Positions 34,165-44,726 of a stretch of 64,000 bases of DNA are shown here, piece by piece. The position numbers were made by a program, and so were the translations under genes. Positions within the stretch are counted from its first letter, which is position 1. Each line of letters starts with the position of its first letter. Source of the stretch: Pocillopora verrucosa (Eukaryota > Cnidaria > Anthozoa > Scleractinia > Pocilloporidae); the NCBI RefSeq assembly GCF_036669915.1, contig NC_089319.1, positions 8,774,080 through 8,838,079 on the forward strand. The letters run 5' to 3'. The notes beneath the pieces were generated by a model that worked only from the letters and a program-made list of their open reading frames with translations, searched no databases and was not told the DNA's origin.

Positions 34165-34410
34165 CATTAAGCGACTAGGAGCGTTACTACTCCCCCCCCC
34201 CCCTCTTTGAATGAGATACCAGTCCATCTGAATGCTAACTTAAAGGATTAATTCTTATTAGGTTTCCCTGACAATTCGCCTGTATCCATTTATACTCCTT
34301 GGTGAGGAGAGGCATTGTGAAAACTAAGTGTTTTGCCCAAGACCAGGCCAGGTCTCGACCCCAGACCCCTCGACCGGCGTATTAACCAATAGACTACCGC
34401 GTTTACCCTG
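34165..34410 (-). mobile_element. tRNA-derived SINE, module 2 copy
   Basis: Same SINE and position as 23480-23722. Its B box carries a change (GGTCTCGACCCC on the plus strand) and a poly-C run lies at 34193-34203. Confidence 0.6.
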
Positions 34411-35593
34411 AACTAAACTAATAATCTGTTTTTAATCCGTAATAGCTGAATGAGCATATACTTAGGCCGCCTGTTCTTTGCACTGTTTCAAAACCGCCAC
34501 GATTAGTACCACCAGGCACAGTCTTATAGGATACTCTGATTGGCTCTTAATGTTTTTTGTTTGTTTGTTTGTTTGTTTTTCTAAAATTGTCGCGTAAACT
34601 GAGCCATTAAGAGCCAACCCTCAAAATTTCGACTTGTACCCAAGAATTGGACATTATTCAATTGAAATTTCCTCCACTGATTTGTCCATGTCTCAGATGA
34701 ACAGAAATAGTGCATTTCGGAAAACATTTCTACGCAGTTTAGTGGTATTTCACGACATGAAGTGTGCAACACTACGGGTGTAATTTGTGTGTAAGATCCA
34801 GACACCACTTTGTAAGCAAATTATTCTACGTTCTCCGTTGTTTTTCTTTTACCTTTTTGTAATTTTCCAATTTCGCATGATGTATTTGTATTATTACTTT
34901 AATTTAAAAACTGATCGTTTGTGGTAGTTTTTTCAGTTAGTTTTGTTTCACTCGTGAAAGCATAAGTTCATTCGTAAATCACAGTTGACGTCGCGTCCAG
35001 TGCAGCTAAAGTAACCCAACAACAAATGTAACTGTTATTCGATAAGTTAATTTTTCTCTTTCCCTTGATGTGCTGTATTTTAAAGTTTTGTTTGTAAATT
35101 TATGTTTTGGTTTCACCGCATGAATAATTAACCGTTTAACAGAGTCGCCACCAGGGAAGCAGATCAAATAGGGCGCGTGTAAATTTTACCTGCTAGAATC
35201 TCCTTTGAGAAGAGCCCATTTTGACTGTGTGTATGGGATAGCAAAGATCAGGATCGAGTTTTGCGTAGGGAGGCTGAATAAATTGACTAATGGAAAATGT
35301 GATTTGATGTCACATGACAACTGCCTCTCAAATTCAGACCGACACCTAAATATGGAGAGGGTTTGGAGATAATTTTTCATATATTCGAGGATTTTACATT
35401 GTGTTTAAACAGTTCCATGAACTCACTCAACATCATTGACTTCGCTTTATTCCATCCGTGGTACATTCATTATTAGAAGAACAGTTTGCGGTGATATTGT
35501 TCCTCCACCCCATTCGCATGGGAAGATGCTGACCAGCTTTATAATATAAGTATAGTATAGAGTGTATATGGTAATTCAGTATTGTCAACTGAG
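34411..35593. other. Module 2 spacer, distal part
   Basis: No gene. A short GTTT microsatellite lies at about 34555-34577. Otherwise it is homologous to 23723-24800 and 54883-56030. Confidence 0.4.
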
Positions 35594-35740
35594 TTGATAG
35601 CTTAAATTGGCCACCGTTTAGAGTCTTAAAGCTCACGTTTCGAGCGTTGGCCCTTCGTTACAGTGATCGCTCTGACGAAGGGCTAACGCTCGAGAAGTAA
35701 ACTTTAAAACTCTTAGCGGTGGCCAATTTACGTTATCAAC
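35594..35740. mobile_element. Foldback MITE, copy 1
   Basis: An almost complete ~147-bp palindrome: arms carry AAATTGGCCACCG, TTAAAG, TCGAGCGTT and CCCTTCGT, and their complements, about a GATCGCTCTG centre. It is a hairpin-forming non-autonomous element; the other copy is at 56031-56178, and a partial edge is at 24.81 kb. Confidence 0.8.
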
Positions 35741-36162
35741 TTATTTTATAGCACAAAATTACCCTTCAGAAACTTACCCCTTTCATAGGCTCTTGAGTGT
35801 GTCTAGTACAGTGACTCGTCTTACCTTGGTGGATACTCGTTTTTGTTCGTAACGCTTTTTCCAGTAGCCCGTTTGGTCAATCTTAATCGATACTACTGAC
35901 GTTTTAGTAGTAGTTTCGGCATACACTGGCTCTGTCCTTCTCTCCTTTTCTCCGAAAAATAGCTTTCCTGCCCGTGGTACACAAACAGCACGTGGATACG
36001 ATCAAATATTATAACAAGTTCACGTTTAATTCTTAATTCAAACTAATTGAGACACATGCACTATTTACCAGGTTTAAGTGAGAACAATTTCAATTATTAC
36101 ATAAGTTATCTCAGTTCTCCAAAACTTAAATATTCTTTCTTTTTCATTTTCCTTTCCTACCG

Positions 36163-36680
36163 GTGTACTTTGGAGAGCTTAATCTTTTGCCTTTTTTATG
36201 TGCGCCCTGGGTTTGTGCCTTTTGTGTAGCAGCATCTCTGTTTGGCAAGGACCACACAGTTCCGCTGATCAAGATTTTCATTCTTGCAAGTGCAGCTAGC
36301 CCCCCAAAATTTCCAGTCGCAACCATGCCATCCCCAATCGTCAAATATGTTTCACAGGACAAAATTTCAAGAATCCGTAAACGGAAACGTGGCAGAAACA
36401 TGTTAAACCGTTCTGGAAACACGACGGATAACCAGTGTTTCCGTTACCGGTTTCGTGACGTTTTCTCGCGTTTCCGTTGCTGCGTATACAACGGACCGGA
36501 CCACTTTTTGTGCATGTTAAACATAACGGAAATATGGAGTTGCATGTTTCCACCACGTTTCAGAAATACGGAAACATGTGATTTCGTCCTGTGTTTGGGT
36601 ATGCGGTCTCTTTAGTGTCACCTGTATCCTGTGTCACCGACTTGTAATGGACAAATGTTGGACCACGACGGGAGCACCAA
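36163..36680 (-). pseudogene. MACPF 3' remnant interrupted by a MITE
   Basis: This minus-strand fragment covers the cysteine-rich C-terminus of the MACPF protein, diverged and frameshifted (CSRRGPTFVHYKSVTQ, TKETAYPN, then terminal sequence near 36180-36250). A 240-bp MITE splits it. At 36680 homology stops abruptly and the large inverted arm begins, so the rest of the gene was lost at the inversion breakpoint. Its closest relative is pseudogene E at 56.6 kb, not the intact genes. Confidence 0.75.
36354..36593. mobile_element. 240-bp MITE with CACAGGAC termini
   Basis: Begins CACAGGAC and ends GTCCTGTG, with inverted-repeat similarity extending about 50 bp inward. It is flanked by TTT on both sides (36351-36353 and 36594-36596), consistent with a 3-bp target duplication. 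The empty site is visible in pseudogene E near 56825-56835. Termini starting CAC with a 3-bp duplication suggest the CACTA/EnSpm-Chapaev group. The interior repeats GTTTCCGT-like words and has no ORF. Confidence 0.75.
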
Positions 36681-36834
36681 AGAAACAAAAAAACATTAAG
36701 AACCAACCAGAGTATCCTATAAGACCGTGCCTGGTGGTAGTAATCTTGGTGGTTTTGAAACAGTGTAAGGAACAGGCGGCCTAAGTATATGCTCATTCAG
36801 CTATTACGGATTGAAAGTAGATTATTAGTCCAGT

Positions 36835-37066
36835 TCAGGGTATTCGCGGTAGTCTATTGGTTAATACTCCGGTCGAGGGGTCTGGGTTCGAGACCTGGTC
36901 TGGTCTTGGGCAAAACACTTAGTTTTCACAGTGCCTCTCCTCACCCAGGAGTATAAATGGATACAGGCGAATTTTCAAGGAAGCCTAATGAAAATTAATG
37001 CTCAAAGGTAGCCCTCAGACTGACTGGTATCTCAATCAGGGTGGGGGAAGAGTGGGTAGTAACACA
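36835..37066 (+). mobile_element. tRNA-derived SINE, inverted-arm copy
   Basis: A box TAGTCTATTGG (36850-36860) and B box GGTTCGAGACC (36885-36895) with normal spacing, then the conserved body CTTGGGCAAAACACTTAG and GAGTATAAATGGATACAGG. Best-preserved copy in the window. At 37066 it meets a deletion junction. Confidence 0.7.
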
Positions 37067-39717
37067 AACTGAGAATCACTGTTAATTAATTTTTTCGTTT
37101 GTAAACTTTTTTCTCTTTTTTATAATTGGAACATTTCTTTTCTTTCCTGTTTCACTGATAAATTTTTAAATATGTTAAACCATAAGTCGCCTGCACTGAC
37201 TACAATACCTGCCAAGATATATCTTGTTTCTTTCTGTAAATTTTTTTCGCCTTCTGAGACGGATTCATCAGGATGCCACAGGTCAAGTCGACCGTTTGAC
37301 AAAAAGAAGTTTCTCTTTATTGCAGTCGTTTAATTATTAATTTGGCCACTTACGTTTGCTTTTGTCAGATATGAATTAGTACCACATTTTGGACAGCTTG
37401 AATACCGAAGAGTGGACGACGTAGGCGGACTACCAGCAAAACTCACTCATGGAGGACCATGAACTGCCCACCTGAAAATGTTCCTATGAGATATGACTTC
37501 TAAATTAAGCAGCAGTATAATCTGTAAAAGCCAAACGCAACTCACCACTTCGACTCATCGAGATCACATAGAGGTCAGGAGAAAGAGTGCGTTGAACGAA
37601 TTGATACCATAAGGTGCGTAGATAGAATAGATACTAAAGGAAATCCTCTTGAGATCATCTGGAAATTCATCTTTGATCCTGCAATTTAGAACAACTCATA
37701 AAGTTAATCTATCAAACACACTTTACAGTTTTCAAGTATTCTCCTCTTTTGAACTTTAACATATTCGGCAAAAGTACCAAATCTCATTTAGCCACTTGTA
37801 AACAGGATACTGGTAAAAACGAACACGAGGAGGTGGATTCAAACGTCTTGATTTTTGTTTCTTCGGTAAAATTATAGCATTTTGTTCAATTCTTCTTAAA
37901 GATTTCTTTGTAGAAGACATCAAGGGTATTAGTGGTGTAAATATGCATAAAATTTGAAAAATTCGGATTTGAAAAGTACATCTCAAATCCAAAAGGCTGG
38001 GTAGGAAAAACATCTTGCTTTACTGAGAGATCTGAGTGGTTCCATTCTAAGTTGCAATACTAGCAATGTTACTACTGATGGATATTCTACTTAAGGGCAT
38101 ATAATACTGAGCATCGTAACAAAATTGAAGCCCGCAATATGGTTAAAGAAAGTCACTTGGTCGGTTATGAGGTTCAAAACCAACGGACGATTGAGATTCC
38201 AAGGTTGGGTTTCGGAACTGCCTGTCCGTTCAGAGTCAACATACGAAGTGTTCGTTCCAGGTCTCAATGTTGTTCTTCGTACTTAAAGAACTGACCAGAT
38301 TGACGTGTTGTAAACAGCTTCGTTTACTATCAAAAGTCTCTTTGGGTGAAATTCACAAACAGGCTTCCTGTTTAAAGATATTTCGAATTCATTCTTATTC
38401 AATTGGAAATTTAAAAACCGGAATTCACACCAGTTAAAAATGGGATGTTTGACTTCACACCACTGAATTTGAACCAAACGCGCAAACTTTAAAATAGACA
38501 AAAGCAAATATATAATACATGCCACTAAAAAGAAGGCAACTCATAAACAAACTCGAAAGAGTGCTTAATTTTAAAGCTCAAGAATTTCTTCAAGTGGTAT
38601 TTAAAGAAACATGCGTCATTAAATGACCGAATCATTTAAATCCTGCAGTGAAATATAGAGTCGTAGCCCCCTTAATTTTAGAGACAGTCTTTAAAAAGTT
38701 AAACCTTTAAAAGACTATCGTTTTAAAACTACCGGTTCGTCGACAAGAACTCGCGAGACGTTCAAATACTGCTAAAATACAACTTAACTGACACTTGAGG
38801 GTGTGTTTTTGTTTTGGATACCCTTGCGTTAATTCAATTATTGTAAGAATGATCATCATTTAGTCTTTAATAGAGAAGGGCCTTTATCCAACATACTTCT
38901 ATCTAATGAGTCTGCATCAGTCTTAGCACAGAGAATTGTTGAGCTTTTCGCACAGGTTGAAACTCATAACAAGTCACTCAATACCTGTTTAGAGGACGTC
39001 TTTCATGTAACATAAACAAATTTGACATACCTTTTAAGCTATATCTTTAACTTGCCACTAATTCAGGGTTACTGCGGAAGGATTCTTCTTACGGGCAAAT
39101 GATCACCGATATCTCTCTAGTTGCAATTCATTGATGTCAGTAAACTGCAATTTGACCCCCCTTTACTGTTATATCTTTCACTTTCAAAAATAATAAAGTT
39201 AAGTAAGAGTAAGAGTTGAATTGGTTTTAATTCGTATATCATTCACTATTTGTGGCTATTATGATGGCATAGTGCTTAAGTTCAAGGTCTAGCCCTATCA
39301 CAAAGTTTGCTTATGGAAAATTGGGGTTTCTTTAATCAAACAAGCAAGCAAATACGTCCAAAAATACAACAACAGACAACCATTTTTTAGTGGTCCTCAA
39401 TCTTCAGCGTGTGATATGCCTATTCATGTGTAAGAAGAATATCCTCCAATGTTGATCAAAATAGATAGGCCAGTTTAAAAGTATCTCACTAAATAGCAAT
39501 ATCTAGATGACTTAACTGAGTTTCTCAGCTTAAAATATCGAATTAAAATGCTAGCTTATTGTTTGTTTCTCATATCTGTCATCATAAAAAAGGTTTAACC
39601 GGAATTTTATGTATTCATTAAAACATTTCTTTTATCGCCTCATGTCAAACACGTTCAAACGTTTCGGTCCCGTTCTGGAGCCAATTTCCCAAATAATTGC
39701 GCAATATTTTTTCCCGT
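37067..39717. other. Inverted-arm spacer
   Basis: Reverse complement of 51000-53560. It contains the 85-aa frame on the minus strand (37756-38013) and a broken version of the 107-aa frame (38283-38525). No gene recognised. Confidence 0.5.
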
Positions 39718-39719
39718 AG
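39718..39719 (+). promoter_or_regulatory. Predicted 3' splice site in MACPF C 5' UTR
   Basis: ATATTTTTTCCCGTAG lies about 20 bp before the start codon and is conserved at A (20804-20805) and D (50980-50981). It implies a non-coding first exon and so an upstream promoter not located here. Confidence 0.5.
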
Positions 39720-39739
39720 ATTGTACTTCGGAAAGCAGA

Positions 39740-41134
39740 ATGATGCATGTCCCTTTGGTGCTTCTCGTTCTTGGGTTATTTGCATTTAAAGAAACATGTG
39801 AAGCTACCGGCGCTGAGAATCCTGCGCTGGGAAGAGTGATAGATCTTCGAAAGGTCAACTTATTGGCCGACTTTCAGGAGCATGAGAACAGGATCTTTGA
39901 GGAGCTTCCCTCCAAATGTCTCGTGAAGAAAACTTTGAAGTCTTCGAGCAGCCACTTCGAATATTACGCAAATACCAAGGAATTTTATAAGTCACTTGCT
40001 ACCCAGTCAAGCTTGAGCGCTTCTTTGCAGTCCTCCTACTCGTTGGGTGTTACGGTATCAGTAGCAACAAAGAGCAAAAGTTCACAGCAAAGTGAAGTGA
40101 GTGGCATGTCTTTAATCAAGCAGGCGTTAACAGAAAAGATCCACGTCGATAAAGAATGTTTAACGAGTGACGACATCTCCACCTTCAAAAGAACATTTCT
40201 AAATGACCTCGAGGACTTGCCCGTAAACATCGAAAATCCCTGGGAACCAAACTCATGGAGAGAGTATCGGAATTTTCTCAAGGAATACGGTTCTCATGTC
40301 ATAACATCTGTGAAGCGCGGATCAAGATTTCAGCAAATGACATTCGCAGAGAGCTCTAAGGCTTACACTGAAAGAGATTTCCAAGTAAAAGCTTGCGTTT
40401 CGGTGGCAGGACCTACCCAGGTTGGAAAGGTTGGCGTCTCTGCATGTTCAAACGTAAGCCAAAGTGAGATATCCAAAGCGAGCCAGATGAGCACAAGCGA
40501 GAAACGCTTCGTTATAGGTGGAAAAAGGGAAACAAATAGCAAGCTGGCAAACGGGGCGACGTCGGTTGAACTGCTTGGCCAACTCATGGATGAGGCAGAT
40601 GAATTTCCCGCGTCTGTCCAGCACACCTTCATGGCGATCTGGACCATCCTGCAGAGCCGATTTAAACAGGGATCTCCTAACAATATCCGAGCCACAAACC
40701 TTGAGTTCTACTACCTTGGGTTCTTGAATTATGGTTGTCCATACATAAGTAGCTCTGGACTTGCCATCCAAAAATTTGACCACACCAGTAGCTCCAGCAA
40801 GGAGTATCCAGAATTCGAGTGTACCCTGGCAAAAGAGGGCTGCCACAATAGCGATGACTGCCACTACAAACCCATTTGGTGCTCCTGCCGTGGTCCAACG
40901 TGTGTCCATTACAAGAAAGTGAAAGAAGGTGCAGGTGACTCTAAGTTAACTGCATACCCAAACACATTTGAAGATTGGGGATGGCAAGGTTGCGGTTGGA
41001 AAGTTGCAGGATCTTGGTGCGAGTGCTATAATAAAAATCGTGGTCAGCGGAAAACTGTGTGGTCCTTGCCAAACAGAGATGCCCCAACACACAAAGCATC
41101 AACCAAAACCGCTGCAAAAAAGGCAGAAGATTGA
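39740..41134 (+). CDS. Secreted MACPF-domain protein C (464 aa)
   Basis: Perforin-fold secreted protein in the left palindrome arm. The start is MMHVP; the second ATG aligns with the start of A. A signal peptide (about 1-22) is followed by a serine-rich segment (SSLSASLQSSYSLGVTVSV), the MACPF signature LKEYGSHVITSVKRGSRF at about residues 180-197, and a C-terminal cysteine-rich domain (CHYKPIWCSCRGPTC; WGWQGCGWKVAGSWCECY), ending KKAED. One coding exon. The predicted protein is identical to D across all 464 residues and about 95% identical to A. A pore-forming role is expected from the fold, but target and function are unknown. Confidence 0.92.
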   Translation: MMHVPLVLLVLGLFAFKETCEATGAENPALGRVIDLRKVNLLADFQEHENRIFEELPSKCLVKKTLKSSSSHFEYYANTKEFYKSLATQSSLSASLQSSYSLGVTVSVATKSKSSQQSEVSGMSLIKQALTEKIHVDKECLTSDDISTFKRTFLNDLEDLPVNIENPWEPNSWREYRNFLKEYGSHVITSVKRGSRFQQMTFAESSKAYTERDFQVKACVSVAGPTQVGKVGVSACSNVSQSEISKASQMSTSEKRFVIGGKRETNSKLANGATSVELLGQLMDEADEFPASVQHTFMAIWTILQSRFKQGSPNNIRATNLEFYYLGFLNYGCPYISSSGLAIQKFDHTSSSSKEYPEFECTLAKEGCHNSDDCHYKPIWCSCRGPTCVHYKKVKEGAGDSKLTAYPNTFEDWGWQGCGWKVAGSWCECYNKNRGQRKTVWSLPNRDAPTHKASTKTAAKKAED

Positions 41135-41275
41135 TGTCTCCAAAGTACACCGCTGTAAAGAAGAAATGACAAACGAAAGAAACTTTAAATTTTGACGTAC
41201 TTAGGTAACTTGCGTTAGTATTTAAATTTGGCAGGCTTAAAGTTAGAACCATGCATGTGTCTCATTGTGTTTGAA

Positions 41276-41281
41276 TAAAAG
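41276..41281 (+). terminator. Polyadenylation signal of MACPF C
   Basis: AATAAA about 140 bp beyond the stop, conserved in the other loci. Confidence 0.6.
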
Positions 41282-41819
41282 GTAAAATGTGAACATGTCA
41301 CTACATTTGATAACGCCTACGCCCTGTTTGTGTAGAGCTCGTACAGAAAAGCTCTTTTTTCGGAAAATGGGAGAGAAAGACAAAAACATCTACCCTTATC
41401 ATGTAGTATCGATAAGATTGGTGTCAAGAGTATTGACTGAAGTCTCATCCAGGATTGTCTAATTGGCTGTTTCGTAAAAGAGGCCATTAAGACAAAATAG
41501 ATGAAAATAGAATACTCTTTCAAAAGATTTGTCGGCTCCTATTATACGCTCGAGCCTAAGCAAGACCCACAATCGATTTTTCTTTTTTTTAACTTCCATC
41601 CTTTTAACCTGGAAAATGGCTGAAAGCAATTTCGAAATTGATGTTGCAACCCCTTAAACATGGAGGGAAAAATTAATAATTGCTGATCGGCTTAGACAAA
41701 GGACATTTTATCGCCATTGGACATTATTTCAGGAGTATTTTAACGCTGACTTATGCAAAATCACAAGAGTTGTGAGAGATTTTTTAGGAGTTTTTACAGT
41801 TTTCTACGTTTTCTATCTC

Positions 41820-44014
41820 ATTAACCGCTGTATCGGCCTTGCTGCTCCATTGGGTCAATCAGTTTTGTGGTGAGTGGGGTCCGGCTACTTGGGCAACAGC
41901 ATGTCCTCTAAACCACCCTGCACTGGCTTGTGCTCTGAAGAGGACAAACAGGCATCTCTTCACGGAGTCGAAAAAACACGGGAAGTAGCAGTCTACCGGT
42001 TATAAGTTACAATGCTCAATTGGCGTATAGTGAAGTTTCAGGGGCTGTTTCCAACGGTGGAAGAGATCTTCACATCAAATTGGAAAGCTATCGCCTGCCT
42101 CAAGCTGGGCAGCCACCAGCTAGTGAGGTGCTGTCCCGCCATGATCTGCCTTCCTCTTTGGGTGTATGAGGATTAGTTACGCCGAGAAGCTTATCGTAAC
42201 TTCCTTACCGGGCAAGAAAACATATTTATCACAAAGAAAAATCAACAAGAAAAATTAGCTCTTAAACTGGGATGTTCGAACGTCCACACCATGACAACTG
42301 GACTTGACGGCCTCCTGAAGATCAGTGACGCAAGAAAGACAGCGATCATCGACGACGAGCTACTGAGACTTAAGGTAGACATAGCCACTCTACCATAGAC
42401 CACGGAGTACTGCAACACCTTTCTGAAGATGCTTGAACCAAAGGACAAGGGATCAGAACGCCTGGTACCTCTCTGTCTCCATACTTTTGTAGGACTAGTA
42501 ACACTCATCGGCGCCTATGCCTCAACCTTGACCTCCATACCTGGGGCAAAAGACCTACCTGAACGATACCATCAAGAACATCCACAGCAGCAATCACCTT
42601 ATCCTCCTTGGCGACTTCAATGCCAGAGTAGGAGTAGACCATGAATCTTGGTCTTCCTGCTTGGGTTCCTTTGGAGTTGGCAAGATAAACGAGAACGGGC
42701 AGCACCGGTTGGAGCTTTGCTCTTATCATGGCCTCTGCCGGACCAGCTCCTATCTGCAGATGAAGCCACAACACAGAATGTCATGGCGCCACCCTCGATC
42801 CAAGCACTGACACTGGCTCGACATGGCCATTGTTAGGTGTACAAGCCTAAGCATGTGCTTCTCACCCGCTCATACCACAGCGCTGATTGCAACTCCAACC
42901 ATTCACTAACATGCTGCAAGATCAAACTGCTACCAGAGAACCTTCATTGCTTCAAACATTTAGGGAAGCCACGCACTGACAAAAACAAGAGGCAACATTC
43001 TGAGAAGCTTGAGGATTCATAAAGTCTCTTGAAGATGATCTGTCTGCAGGCCACCGATGCAACACCGCTTTTAGATCATGGAACCACCTGCATGAGGTAA
43101 TTCAGAAATCAGCTCTTGCTACCTTTGGGATGAAGACCTCAAAGAACTGCGACTAGTTTAAAGCCAAGTCTGAGAAGTTGATTCCTGTTATTGTTACATA
43201 GCATGCTTCCCTTGCTGAAAACAAGCGCTCACCAATTGAGAAGACCCTCTAAGCAATCAGATCAGCCAGGAGCAAAGTACAGCAGAGAGCAAGAAGATGG
43301 GCCAACGAGTACTGGCGGGAGCTCAGTAACGACATCCAGACTGAAGCAGCAACAGGCAACATCAGGGCATATATGAGGGCATCAAAAAAACTCTTGGACC
43401 AACCTAGAGCAAAACAGTATCTCTGAAAACCAGCAGCGGAGAAGTGATCGCCGACAAAGTTGAGCAGATGGAGAGATGGGTGGAACACTAGTCAGAGCTC
43501 TATTCCAGAGAGAAGGTTGTTGTCACCTCAGCAATGGATACCTCTGCCCATCATGGAGGAGTGAGAAGCTACACCAACACTGGAAGAAATCGGAAAGACT
43601 ATAAACAGCTTAACCTATGGCAAAGCCCATGGGAATGATGGCATCTCCCAGACCTGATCAAGCACTGCAAGACCACCATTTTCCAGCCTTTACATGACAC
43701 CGTTTGCCAAATGTTGGAGTGACGGTGGTGTTCCACAAGATACGAGAGATGCCAGGATCGTCACCCTGTGTATAAAAAAAGGCGTTAGGAGCAACTGCAA
43801 CAACTACAGAGGCATCTCCCTCTTAAGCATTGTGGGCAAACTGTATGCCAGAGTCCTGTTAGTACGTCTTCAACAGCTAGCGGAATGCGGCCACCCAGAG
43901 TCCTAATGTGGCTTTCGAGCAGAACATTCTACAGAGGAGATGATCTTCTCCCTTCGCCAAATACAGCAGAAGTGCAGGGAACAGCAGAAGCCCCTCTAAA
44001 TTGTCTTCATAGAT
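41820..44014 (+). mobile_element. LINE copy L3, decayed, plus strand
   Basis: Same family as L1. The endonuclease part is readable at 42595-42840: LGDFNARVG, SWRHPRSKH and the SYHSAD..H region, with stops. Linker frames follow (43191-43450), then RT fingers (43694-43906: DARIVTLCIKKGVRSNC, YRGISLLSIVGKLYARVLL). The RT is cut at about 44014, just after the IVFID position, by element X, so the catalytic FADD region is missing. The same junction occurs at 62516. Confidence 0.85.
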
Positions 44015-44700
44015 TAGGAGGAGAAGGGAAGGGTTTGGAGAGTTTTAGAAAGCTATGCCAGCCCAGACATTTTGTCCTGCAGCAGCGTTCGAAAAGTAGC
44101 ACAATTCAAAACCGAGTTCAAAACATTCGAAAATGTTTACAGAAGGTGAATTATGCTTAAAGCATAAGTATTGCTTTTATTTTTAATTAGGTGACCTAAA
44201 GACCATGCATTAAAAAAAAATTGATCAAGTAAATATAAATACCCATACATATAAATAAACAGATAATTAAATAAAAATAAAATTTATTAGTTAAATTCTG
44301 TAACCCTTAATCCTTAGCTGGACAGAAAGCCGATATAAATAGGAGTGATAGGGTTTTATTTTTAACTTAGTTAAACTAGGTGAGTTGCTGCATATCTGCG
44401 ACCTAATTAGGTACTTGGGATTACTGTATAATACAGAGTTACACCTGATTAAGTTTATGACTAATAAATTAATGATGATTGAACTGAGTTGAGTGTAATT
44501 CAGTCTGAAGTTATACACGTAATTTGAAATTACAGTTGAAACTACCACTTTATTACATCAAATTTGAAATGGCAAAATTCAGTTGCTAATACTTAAGATT
44601 TTGTAGTCGGTTATAAACTGATGATCTTTTGGTCTGTATACTGTGCTAAACTTGTATTTTAGAAAGGCTTTCTCATTGGCTGGGAAAAAGATGCATTTTG
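44015..44700 (-). mobile_element. Unclassified repeat X, inverted copy
   Basis: Reverse complement of part of 45755-46628 and 61512-62515. It interrupts LINE L3. It is A+T-rich; a frame continuing from the LINE (FVLQQRSKSSTIQNRVQNIR) stays open in two copies, probably by chance. No terminal repeats or recognised domain. This copy ends at the inner edge of the palindrome arm. Confidence 0.6.
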
Positions 44701-44726
44701 TATACTGTGCTAAACAGTATACAAAA
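44696..44726. repeat. Perfect 12-bp-stem hairpin at inversion edge
   Basis: TTTTGTATACTG, seven-base loop, CAGTATACAAAA. It lies exactly where similarity between the two arms stops on the left. Confidence 0.85.

Larger units (their letters stand above)
36681..44700 (+). repeat. Large inverted repeat, left arm
   Basis: Reverse-complement counterpart of 45985-55035. It contains, in order, SINE, spacer, MACPF C, 3' flank, LINE L3 and element X. It starts abruptly at 36681 inside a MACPF remnant. Coordinates sum to about 90690 with the right arm, except outside 37067, where a ~1.08 kb deletion in this arm shifts the sum to about 91710. Confidence 0.9.

Noticed and set aside
36351..36600. Host exon coding the 150-aa ORF at 36163-36615
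   Set aside because: The ORF runs through the MITE and antisense of the MACPF remnant.
36846..36920. tRNA gene
   Set aside because: A and B boxes are present, but the flanking sequence does not fold into a cloverleaf acceptor stem and continues into a conserved SINE body; repeated at the same site in four modules.
40448..40909. 153-aa ORF opposite MACPF C (also 49790-50251)
   Set aside because: It is the antisense shadow of a well-supported coding exon and is repeated only because the gene is.
43885..44160. 91-aa fusion ORF with FVLQQRSKSSTIQNRVQNIR end
   Set aside because: It joins out-of-frame LINE sequence to repeat X; recurrence at 62365-62841 reflects the shared insertion, not a gene.
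44291..44548. 85-aa ORF shared with 61930-62223
   Set aside because: A+T-rich frame within repeat X with no domain; copies reflect element duplication.
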